From contig NZ_QGTJ01000003.1 in NCBI RefSeq assembly GCF_003182095.1, positions 1 to 64,000 on the forward strand: 64,000 nucleotides of DNA, in the 5' to 3' direction. Position numbers and translations under genes: made by a program. Source of the stretch: Plasticicumulans acidivorans (GTDB taxonomy: Bacteria > Pseudomonadota > Gammaproteobacteria > Competibacterales > Competibacteraceae). The notes under the pieces were generated by a model. It was not told where the DNA came from. It worked only from the letters and a program-made list of their open reading frames with translations, and made no database searches. Positions 20,975 through 28,252 of this stretch are shown piece after piece. Numbering within the stretch: the first letter of the stretch is position 1; each line of letters opens with the position of its first letter.

Positions 20975-21336
20975 GGGTCTTCCTGTGCCACCGTGGATCG
21001 TGATCGGGCCGAAACGGCCACCCGAGGCCCATCACAATCCGCATGCCAGCCGCCGCCCGCGGCGAAAAGCGCACCCGACGGTACGCAGTGGCACGTTGTT
21101 ACCATCCGGTCATCTCGCCGCTCCCGGCCGGCCCCCAGCCCGCGGGCGGTCTTGTTCGTGCACGTACCGCGGGTGCACGGATCGGTACGCCGGGCGGCAG
21201 AGTGCTGGCGGAGCGATGCGCCCGGCCGGCGCCGGCATGGCACAGGCCGGCCGCGCCGCGCGCCGGCCGTGGCACGGCCGCGGGCGGACTGCTATCGTGC
21301 GCGCCGCTTTCACCGACTCCGGGACCGCGCAGCACC
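20975..21336. promoter_or_regulatory. Regulatory gap before the TonB-uptake operon: VnfA-like dyads and an imperfect sigma54 promoter
   Basis: This 362-bp gap between divergent genes contains three GTAC-type dyads: GTAC-GCAGTG-GCAC (21081-21094), GTTC-GTGCAC-GTAC (21154-21167) and GCAC-GGATCG-GTAC (21175-21188). The last two are 21 bp apart, two helical turns. On the minus strand at 21033-21048, TGGCATGCGGATTGTG has a perfect -24 half identical to other vnf promoters here, but TTGT rather than TTGC at -12. Dyad 21154-21167 is about 125 bp above it, close to the spacing at the other receptor operon. The sites are seen; VnfA control is inferred. Confidence 0.5.
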
Positions 21337-22176
21337 GTGAACGAGAAGAACAGGAGCGTCGGCCGCCCCCGCTCGCCGGCCGGCAGCACGGCCAAGGGAA
21401 CGGCCGCCCCCAGTCAGTCGCTGACTCGCGGCCTGCAGTTGCTCGAATGCCTGGCCGGCGAGCCGCACGGCATGTCGCTGAGCGATGTGGCGCAGGCCGC
21501 CGGCCTGGCGACTTCGACCACGCACCGCCTGCTCGGCACGCTGCAGGCGCTCGACTTCGTGCGCCACGATGAACGGCTCGGGCTGTGGTCGATCGGGCTG
21601 AAGACCTTCTGCATCGGCAACGCCTTCACCGACAGCCGTGATTTCGTCGCCGAGGCGCGACCGCTGATGCACCAGCTCGCCGAGGACAGCGGTGAGACCG
21701 TCAACCTCGGCGTCGTCGACGATGGCGAAGCGGTGTTCATCGCCCAGGTCGAAAGCCAGGCGATGATGCGCATGGTGGTGCGCCTGGGCAGCCGCGCGCC
21801 GCTGCACGCCTCCGGCGTCGGCAAGGCGCTGCTGGCACGCATGGACGAAGCGCAGGTCGCGGCGATCCTGCACCGGCGCGGTCTCGCCGGCTTCACTGCC
21901 GGCACGCTGAGTTCACCGACCGCGCTGCGGGCGGCGCTGGCGACGATCCGCCGCCAGGGCTACGCCGTCGACGACGAGGAGCACGCCATCGGCCTGCGCT
22001 GCGTGGCGGCGACCATCCACGGCCCGGACGGACGGGCACTGGCGGCGATTTCGGTGTCCGGGCCGAAGGCGCGGCTGGCGGATGCCCGCCTCGGTGAACT
22101 CGGCGCCCGGGTGGCGCGCTGCGCCGCGCAGATCAGCGAACGCCTCGGCGGCCGCGCGCCGGCGGCGGAGTCATAA
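21337..22176 (+). CDS. IclR-family transcriptional regulator (AllR-like)
   Basis: A 279-residue regulator with an N-terminal winged helix-turn-helix (about 27-85; QSLTRGLQLLECLAGEPHGMSLSDVAQAAGLATSTTHRLLGTL) and a C-terminal GAF-like effector domain (about 105-270, with LGSRAPLHASGVGKALLA and the IxVSGP motif). In this group AllR controls allantoin and glyoxylate metabolism, and the allantoin genes follow immediately, so that role is likely. The start is uncertain: a GTG at 21337 fits the family, with no strong ribosome-binding site, and the frame stays open far upstream. Confidence 0.78.
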   Translation: MNEKNRSVGRPRSPAGSTAKGTAAPSQSLTRGLQLLECLAGEPHGMSLSDVAQAAGLATSTTHRLLGTLQALDFVRHDERLGLWSIGLKTFCIGNAFTDSRDFVAEARPLMHQLAEDSGETVNLGVVDDGEAVFIAQVESQAMMRMVVRLGSRAPLHASGVGKALLARMDEAQVAAILHRRGLAGFTAGTLSSPTALRAALATIRRQGYAVDDEEHAIGLRCVAATIHGPDGRALAAISVSGPKARLADARLGELGARVARCAAQISERLGGRAPAAES

Positions 22177-22223
22177 GCCGGGTCCGTCGCGCGCTGCGTC
22201 AATTCCCCGGGATACCGCTTAAT

Positions 22224-22263
22224 GCCAAAGCCCCCGCAGCCGTCATGGCCGCGGGGGCTTGGC
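22224..22263. terminator. Bidirectional terminator between IclR and NCS1 permease genes
   Basis: A perfect 10-bp stem (AAGCCCCCGC/GCGGGGGCTT) with a 13-nt loop sits between the convergent gene ends. Short A and T tracts flank it on either side, so it can serve both strands. Confidence 0.75.
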
Positions 22264-22279
22264 GTTTCAGGCAGGCGCT

Positions 22280-23725
22280 TCAGCCGGCGGTGGCCTCGGC
22301 CACGTTCGGCAGCGTCACCGGCTTCATCGCGATGCGGTAGAACACCGCGCCCAGTGCACAGCCGATGAACCAGTTGAAGTCGGCGAGCCCCTTGACCCCG
22401 GACAGCGTGATCACCACGCCGACCAGCACTGCCGGCAGCAGCGCGTACACCGCCCGGCGGTTGACGCCGTTGTCATACCAGTAGGTGTTGCCCGGGCGTT
22501 CGCTGTAGAGCGCGTCGACATCGATCTGGCACTTGCGCACGACGTAGAAGTCGACCAGCAAGATGCCGAACAGCGGGCCGATGAAGGCGGCAAGCATGTC
22601 CAGCGTGTAATGGATCACGTCCGGCGAGTTGAACAGGTTCCACGGCGTGATGAACACCGAACCGACCGCGGCGATGAAGCCGCCGGTGCGGAAGCTGATG
22701 TGCTTGGGTGCGACGTTGGAGAAGTCGAACGCCGGCGAGACGAAGTTGGCGACGATGTTGATGCCGATAGTGGCGGTGACGAAGGTGAAGGCACCGAGCA
22801 CGGCGGCCAGCGTGTTGTCGATCTTGCTCACCGTCTCGATCGGGTCGGTGATCATGTGGCCGAACACCGGGATGGTGCCGGACACGGTGATGACGGTGAC
22901 CAGTGAGAAGGCCAGGAAGTTGACCGGCAGGCCCCAGAAGTTGCCCTTCTTCACCTCGCCCATGGTCTTGCCGTAGCGCGAGAAGTCACCGAAGTTGAGC
23001 ATCGGCCCGGAGAAGTACGACACCACCAGCGCCACCGCGGTGATCATCATGCCGAGCGACTCCCAGCCGCTGTACTTCACCTCGCCGAGGTTGAGGCTGA
23101 TGTTGTCCGGCCCGGCCTTCCACACGATCCAGCCGGCGAGCAGGAACATCACCACGTAGACCGCCGGGCCGGCCCAGTCGATGAAGCGCTTGATCGCTTC
23201 CATGCCGTGCCAGAACACCAGCGCCTGCAGCACCCACATGGTCATGAAGCCGAGCCAGCCGAGGTGCGACAGGCCGAGAAAGTGCGCCTGGCCGAGGCTC
23301 TCCAGGCCGGGGAAGAAGCGCAGCAGCACGATGGTCAGCGCCGAGGACGCCAGGAAGGTCTGGATGCCGTACCAGGCGACGGCGATCAGGCCGCGGATGA
23401 TCGCCGGGATGTTGGCCCCCCAGACACCGAACGACATGCGGCAGGCCACCGGATACGGCACGCCGGCCTGCTGGCTGGGGCGGGCGACGGCATTGCACAG
23501 GCCGTTGACCAGCCAGATACCGACCAGCAGCGAGACCAGCACCTGCCAGCTCGACAGGCCGAGCGCGAACAGACTGCCGGCGAAGATGTAGCCGCCGACG
23601 CTGTGCACGTCGGACATCCAGAAGGCAAAGATGTTGTACCAGTTCCAGTCCTGCCGCTCGCGCAGCGGGCCGAGGTCTTCGTTGTACAGGCGATCGCTGT
23701 AGCCCTCGGGCAAGTGTTCACTCAT
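22280..23725 (-). CDS. NCS1-family nucleobase/allantoin permease
   Basis: A 481-residue permease with about 12 membrane segments. NCS1 features are the opening SDRLYNEDLGPLRERQDWNWYNIFAFWMSDVHSVGGYIFAG, the NAVARPSQQAGVPYPVACRMSFGVWGANIPAIIRG segment and SYFSGPMLNFGDFSRYGKT. Members import allantoin, uracil, cytosine or hydantoins with sodium or protons. The adjacent allantoin-degradation genes favour allantoin. The ATG at 23725 begins the homology; the upstream frame is not needed. It is divergent from the GntR regulator, across a region containing dyad operators. Confidence 0.88.
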   Translation of the reverse strand: MSEHLPEGYSDRLYNEDLGPLRERQDWNWYNIFAFWMSDVHSVGGYIFAGSLFALGLSSWQVLVSLLVGIWLVNGLCNAVARPSQQAGVPYPVACRMSFGVWGANIPAIIRGLIAVAWYGIQTFLASSALTIVLLRFFPGLESLGQAHFLGLSHLGWLGFMTMWVLQALVFWHGMEAIKRFIDWAGPAVYVVMFLLAGWIVWKAGPDNISLNLGEVKYSGWESLGMMITAVALVVSYFSGPMLNFGDFSRYGKTMGEVKKGNFWGLPVNFLAFSLVTVITVSGTIPVFGHMITDPIETVSKIDNTLAAVLGAFTFVTATIGINIVANFVSPAFDFSNVAPKHISFRTGGFIAAVGSVFITPWNLFNSPDVIHYTLDMLAAFIGPLFGILLVDFYVVRKCQIDVDALYSERPGNTYWYDNGVNRRAVYALLPAVLVGVVITLSGVKGLADFNWFIGCALGAVFYRIAMKPVTLPNVAEATAG

Positions 23726-24091
23726 GACAGTCAACTCCGTGATTCGGCTCTGGGATATCGCTGGCGGGCGATGAAGCGGTGGCCGGGCCACCCGTCGACG
23801 GCAGGAGCGGGGATCGGCACCGTCAACGTGGATACATAAAGTCATATAATTGTATCCAAGTAAAGCGCTTATTATTCATCATGTTGTGTGCACAACCTAC
23901 GGGCATTCCCGTGCGCTTTATTGAAGCCTCTGCACCGATCAGAAGCAGCATGACGGCACCTTGCAGTGCATCAAGCAGGTGCATCGCACTTTTTTACGCA
24001 CACAATCGGATACAATAAAAACATATTTTGTGTACTAACCAAGATCCGCTATGCTGCACACACCGTTCGTCGCTGTTCAGGAATCCATCGC
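23726..24091. promoter_or_regulatory. AT-rich divergent control region of the allantoin locus
   Basis: This 366-bp gap separates the divergent permease and GntR genes. It holds the TGGATACA dyad (23829-23858), a second dyad GTTGTG-TG-CACAAC at 23883-23896, and GGATACAAT near 24008. Base composition is far more AT-rich than its surroundings. No ORF in it is convincing. Confidence 0.5.
23829..23858. promoter_or_regulatory. Dyad operator upstream of the permease gene
   Basis: TGGATACA-N14-TGTATCCA is a perfect 8+8 inverted repeat in an AT-rich stretch about 105 bp upstream of the permease start. A related half-site GGATACAAT occurs at 24008-24016 before the GntR gene. It is a plausible operator for the GntR or IclR regulator of the locus. 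Confidence 0.5.
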
Positions 24092-24829
24092 ATGAGTGCT
24101 TCGATCACCCCGTTTTCAGCCGTTGGCAGTCGGCGCGCCGGGCAGGACGACGCCATCTATCAGCGCCTGTACGCCGCGATCGTCGAACAGCAGCTGCTGC
24201 CCGGCACCCGCCTGCCGGAAGACACGCTGGCCGAGGCCTTCGGCGTCAGCCGCACCGGCATCCGCAAGGTGCTGCAGCGTCTGGCGCACGAGCGGCTGAT
24301 CGAGGTGCAGCCCAATCGCGGCGCCTCGGTGGCACAACCGAGCGTGCAGGAGGCGCGTGAGGTGTTCGCTGCCCGCCGGGTCATCGAATGTGCCGCGATG
24401 CCGCTGATCACCGCCGCCACCACGCCGGCCAGACTCGACGTGCTGTGCGAGCTGGTGACACGTGAGCACGCGGCGCTGGCCGCCGGCGAACGCGCTGTGG
24501 CGATCGTGCTTTCCGGCCAGTTCCACGTGCAGCTGCTGGCGCTGACCGGCAATGAACCGCTGGTCGACTTCCTCGCCCAGCTGGTCTCGCGCACCTCGCT
24601 GATCATCGCGCTGTACGGCTCACCGGCCACCAGCGGCTGCGGCCACAGCGAGCACGAGGAACTGCTTGCTCTGCTCGCCCGCGGCGAGGCCGACGCCGCT
24701 GAGCGCTGGATGGAGCAGCACCTGCTGGAAATCGAGCACGGTCTGGCGCTGGTCGAGCCGATCGACGACGAACCCGATCTCAAACGCCTGTTCACCGAGC
24801 TGGCGCAGCGCCCACTGCGCGAACTCTGA
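24092..24829 (+). CDS. GntR-family (FCD) transcriptional regulator
   Basis: A 245-residue regulator with a GntR winged helix (about 20-85; DAIYQRLYAAIVEQQLLPGTRLPEDTLAEAFGVSRTGIRKVLQRLAHERLIEVQPNRGASV) and an all-helical FCD ligand domain whose metal-binding histidines are visible (e.g. SGQFHVQLLAL, EHEELLALL, MEQHLLEIEH). It starts the plus-strand run of allantoin genes, 17 bp before the racemase gene, so it probably regulates this operon and the divergent permease. The ATG at 24092 is preferred because the family begins near there. Confidence 0.88.
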   Translation: MSASITPFSAVGSRRAGQDDAIYQRLYAAIVEQQLLPGTRLPEDTLAEAFGVSRTGIRKVLQRLAHERLIEVQPNRGASVAQPSVQEAREVFAARRVIECAAMPLITAATTPARLDVLCELVTREHAALAAGERAVAIVLSGQFHVQLLALTGNEPLVDFLAQLVSRTSLIIALYGSPATSGCGHSEHEELLALLARGEADAAERWMEQHLLEIEHGLALVEPIDDEPDLKRLFTELAQRPLREL

Positions 24830-24846
24830 TCCGCCGAGGAACCTGC

Positions 24847-25578
24847 ATGCGCATCCGCCTGATCAATCCCAACACCAGCGCAGCGATGACCGAGAAGATG
24901 GCCGTCGCCGCGCGTGCCGTCGCCGCGCCGGGCACGCTGATCGAGGCGGTGACGCCAGCCAGCGGCCCGGTGTCGATCGAAAGTCATTTCGACGAGGCGG
25001 TGGCCGCGCTCGGCGTCGCCGAGGAAGTGCGCCGCGGCGAGGCCGAAGGCGCTGAAGGCTACGTGCTCGCCTGCTTCGGTGACCCGGGGCTGCTCGCCGC
25101 GCGCGAGCTGGCGCGCGGGCCGGTGGTCGGCATCGCCGAAGCGGCGTTCCATGTCGCCGCGCTGATCGCCACCCGCTTTTCCATCGTCACCACGCTGCCG
25201 CGCACCGCGATCATCGCCGAGCACCTGCTGGCGCAGTACGGCTACGCCCAGCACTGCCGGCGCGTGCGCGCCGCCGACATCCCGGTGCTCGACCTCGAAG
25301 ACAGCGGCAGCGCCGCCTACGCCCGTATCGTCGAGGAATGCCTGCGCGCGCGCGATGCCGACGGCATCGGCGCGATCGTGCTCGGCTGCGGCGGCATGGC
25401 CGATCTGGCGCAGGCGATCAGCCGCGACATCGGCCTGCCGGTGGTCGAAGGCGTCACCGCGGCGGTCAAGCTGGTCGAGGCGGTGGCTGGCCTCGGCCTC
25501 GGCACCAGCAAATTCGGCGACCTCGCCTGGCCGCCGGCCAAGCGGTTTACCGGCGCCTTCGCCGGCTATTCGGCCTGA
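24847..25578 (+). CDS. hpxA: Allantoin racemase (Asp/Glu/hydantoin racemase family)
   Basis: A 243-residue cofactor-independent racemase that interconverts the enantiomers of allantoin so that both can be hydrolysed. The family opening IRLINPNTSAAMTEKM and the two catalytic cysteine segments YVLACFGDPG (about residue 78) and IVLGCGGMADL (about 180) are present. It is followed 15 bp later by PuuE allantoinase. The related hydantoin racemase is the main alternative, but the operon favours allantoin. Confidence 0.88.
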   Translation: MRIRLINPNTSAAMTEKMAVAARAVAAPGTLIEAVTPASGPVSIESHFDEAVAALGVAEEVRRGEAEGAEGYVLACFGDPGLLAARELARGPVVGIAEAAFHVAALIATRFSIVTTLPRTAIIAEHLLAQYGYAQHCRRVRAADIPVLDLEDSGSAAYARIVEECLRARDADGIGAIVLGCGGMADLAQAISRDIGLPVVEGVTAAVKLVEAVAGLGLGTSKFGDLAWPPAKRFTGAFAGYSA

Positions 25579-25593
25579 GACGGAGAGTGATCG

Positions 25594-26526
25594 ATGACGA
25601 TGTCCGCCGACTATCCACGCGACCTGATCGGCTACGGCCGCAAGCCCCCGCATGCCGACTGGCCGGGCGGCGCCCGCGTCGCCGTGCAGTTCGTGCTCAA
25701 CTACGAGGAAGGCGGCGAGAACTGCGTGCTGCACGGTGATGCCGGCAGCGAGCAGTTCCTCTCGGAGATGTTCGCGCCGGCCGCCTACCCGGACCGGCAC
25801 ATGTCGATGGAGTCGATCTACGAGTACGGCTCGCGTGTCGGCGTCTGGCGCATCCTGCGCGAATTCGAGCGCCGCGGCCTGCCGCTGACGGTGTTCGGCG
25901 TGGCGATGGCGCTGCAGCGCCACCCCGAACTGACCGCGGCGCTGCGCGAGCTCGATCATGAGATCGCCTGCCACGGCTGGCGCTGGATCCACTACCAGAC
26001 GCTGCCGGAAGACACCGAGCGCGAACACATGCGCCTGGGCATGCAGATCCTCGAACAGCTGACCGGCGAACGGCCGCTCGGCTGGTACACCGGCCGCGAC
26101 TCGCCGAACACGCACCGCCTGGTCGCCGACTACGGCGGCTTTCTCTACGACTCGGATTACTACGGCGACGACCTGCCGTTCTGGATGCCGGTCAGGAAGA
26201 CCGACGGCAGCACGGTGCAGCAGCTGATCGTGCCCTACACGCTCGACACCAACGACATGCGCTTCAGCCTGCCGCAGGGCTTTTCCCACGGTGAAGAGTT
26301 CTTTGCCTACCTGCGCGACGCCTTCGACGTGCTCTACGCCGAGGGCGAGGAGCGGCCGGCGATGCTCAACATCGGCATGCACTGCCGGCTGCTCGGCCGC
26401 CCGGCGCGTTTTCGCGCGCTGCAGCGCTTCCTCGATCACATCCAGGCCCACGAACGCGTGTGGATCTGCCGGCGCGTCGACATCGCCCGCCACTGGCGCG
26501 CGCGCCACCCCTGTTCCGCGGCCTGA
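25594..26526 (+). CDS. puuE: Metal-independent-type allantoinase PuuE
   Basis: A 310-residue member of the polysaccharide-deacetylase fold that hydrolyses allantoin to allantoate. Diagnostic segments are PRDLIGYGRKPPHADWPGGARVAVQFVLNYEEGGENCVLHGD, MSMESIYEYGSRVGVWRILREF, DHEIACHGWRWIHYQ and GWYTGRDSPNTHRLVADYGGFLYDSDYYGDDLPFW. It acts in the cytoplasm between the racemase and allantoicase steps encoded on either side. Length and motif order are normal. Confidence 0.93.
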   Translation: MTMSADYPRDLIGYGRKPPHADWPGGARVAVQFVLNYEEGGENCVLHGDAGSEQFLSEMFAPAAYPDRHMSMESIYEYGSRVGVWRILREFERRGLPLTVFGVAMALQRHPELTAALRELDHEIACHGWRWIHYQTLPEDTEREHMRLGMQILEQLTGERPLGWYTGRDSPNTHRLVADYGGFLYDSDYYGDDLPFWMPVRKTDGSTVQQLIVPYTLDTNDMRFSLPQGFSHGEEFFAYLRDAFDVLYAEGEERPAMLNIGMHCRLLGRPARFRALQRFLDHIQAHERVWICRRVDIARHWRARHPCSAA

Positions 26527-26574
26527 AGACCCGCCCGCCCCCATTCCGGCGCTGCCCGCGCCGCAGGAGACCTC

Positions 26575-27600
26575 ATGAGCACCGCCCCCGCCGATCTGCC
26601 CGCCTACGCCCGCCGCCTGCCCAACCTCGCCAGCACCAAACTCGGCGCCAAACCGATCGCCGCCACCGATGAGTGGTTCGCACCGGCCACGCGCATGCTC
26701 AGCGACGCGCCGGCGGTGTTCCTGCCCGACGAGTACGACGCGCACGGCAAGTGGATGGACGGCTGGGAAACCCGGCGCAAGCGCGTCGAGGGCTACGACC
26801 ACTGCGTGGTGCGTCTGGCACTGGCCGGCATCATCCGCGGCGTCGACATCGATACCTCGTTCTTTACCGGCAACTACCCGCCGGCCGCCTCGCTGGAAGG
26901 CTGCTTCGTCGCCGCCGGCGAACCCGACGCCGACAGCGCATGGTTCGAGCTGCTGCCCTCGGTGTCGCTGCAGGGCAATGCCCACCACTACCACGCCATC
27001 GACTGGACGCTGCTCGGCGGCGAGCGCCCGGTCAGCCACGTGCGCCTCAACATCTACCCGGACGGCGGCGTCGCCCGCCTGCGCGTCTGGGGCGAGATCT
27101 GGTTCGACGCCGCCAGCCTGTCGCCGGGCGCCGATCTGGAGCTGTCGTCGATCCTCACCGGTGCGCGCATCGTCGCCTACAACGACAGCCATTACGGCTC
27201 GCCGCATGCGCTGATCGCGCCGGGTCGCGGCGTCAACATGGGTGACGGCTGGGAGACGCGCCGCCGCCGCGAGCCGGGTAACGACTGGATCATCGTCGAG
27301 CTCGGCTGCGCCGGCATCGTCGAGCGCATCGAGGTCGACACCGCGCACTTCAAGGGCAACTACCCGGACGCCTGCTCGATCCAGGCCGCCTGCATGCACG
27401 GCGGCACCGATCAGTCGATCGTCACCCAGTCGATGTTCTGGCGCGAACTGCTGCCGCTGCAGAAGCTCGGCCCGGATGCAATCCACACCTATGCGGCACA
27501 ACTCAACGACATCGGCCCGGTGACGCACGTGCGGCTCAACATCCACCCGGACGGCGGCGTCAGCCGGCTGCGCGTGTTCGGCCACCGGGCGCAGGGCTGA
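26575..27600 (+). CDS. alc: Allantoicase
   Basis: A 341-residue enzyme that splits allantoate into ureidoglycolate and urea. It consists of two related allantoicase repeats (about 20-175 and 195-338), each with the pattern GWETRR ... D..HF/FTGNYP ... HVRLNI(Y/H)PDGGV(A/S)RLRV(W/F)G; these are visible in both halves. The ATG follows AGGAG at a good distance. The next gene, ureidoglycolate lyase, starts four bases after the stop, so the products of one enzyme feed the next. Confidence 0.94.
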   Translation: MSTAPADLPAYARRLPNLASTKLGAKPIAATDEWFAPATRMLSDAPAVFLPDEYDAHGKWMDGWETRRKRVEGYDHCVVRLALAGIIRGVDIDTSFFTGNYPPAASLEGCFVAAGEPDADSAWFELLPSVSLQGNAHHYHAIDWTLLGGERPVSHVRLNIYPDGGVARLRVWGEIWFDAASLSPGADLELSSILTGARIVAYNDSHYGSPHALIAPGRGVNMGDGWETRRRREPGNDWIIVELGCAGIVERIEVDTAHFKGNYPDACSIQAACMHGGTDQSIVTQSMFWRELLPLQKLGPDAIHTYAAQLNDIGPVTHVRLNIHPDGGVSRLRVFGHRAQG

Positions 27601-27604
27601 GACC

Positions 27605-28114
27605 ATGGAGACGACGATTGCGCTGCGGGCGCTGATGGTGGAACCGCTGAGCCGCGAGGCCTTTGCACCGTTCGGCGAGGTCATCGAGACCGCCGGCGCC
27701 ACGCATTACCCGATCAACCAGGGCTCGACCGAGCGCTTCCACGATCTGGCGCGCGTCGATGTCGTTGGCGGCCGCACGCTGATCAACATCTTCCGCGGCC
27801 AGCCGTTTCACCTGCCGGTCGAGGTGCGCCTGCTCGAACGCCATCCGCTCGGCTCGCAGGCCTTCGTGCCGATCGACGGCCAGCGCATGCTGATCGTCGT
27901 CGCGCCGCCCGGCGAGCTCGACGAGAGCGCCATCCGCGCTTTCATCAGCACGCCGTGGCAGGGTGTGAACTACGCCACCGGCACCTGGCATCACCCGCTG
28001 CTGACGCTGGCGGCGCGCGGTGATTTCCTGGTCGTCGACCGCGGCGGCCCCGGCGACAACTGCGAAGAACGCCTGCTCGCGCAGCCGCGGCGCATCGAGA
28101 GTCTGCCCGTTTAA
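27605..28114 (+). CDS. allA: Ureidoglycolate lyase
   Basis: A 169-residue enzyme that converts ureidoglycolate to glyoxylate and urea, ending the allantoin route encoded upstream. Family segments are [47 protein letters not shown]-type spacing (here [17 protein letters not shown]) and the [14 protein letters not shown] motif with metal-ligand histidines. It is the last gene of the GntR-hpxA-puuE-alc-allA run. Confidence 0.94.
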   Translation: METTIALRALMVEPLSREAFAPFGEVIETAGATHYPINQGSTERFHDLARVDVVGGRTLINIFRGQPFHLPVEVRLLERHPLGSQAFVPIDGQRMLIVVAPPGELDESAIRAFISTPWQGVNYATGTWHHPLLTLAARGDFLVVDRGGPGDNCEERLLAQPRRIESLPV

Positions 28115-28252
28115 CGCAATCGACCGATCCAGCTCAGGCAGCGCGGCGTTCAAGCTTGACAAAGCTTGCAGCTCACGTGGATTTTGGCGCGTCCAGACCA
28201 GAGACGCGGAGCGGGCGGATCAGTGGACGACTTCACATCCCAGCCGCTGGAC

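Noticed and set aside
24160-27702. A 1180-codon minus-strand ORF over the allantoin genes
   Set aside because: It is antisense to GntR, hpxA, puuE, alc and part of allA, all of which have clear family motifs; GC-rich third positions keep the opposite strand open.
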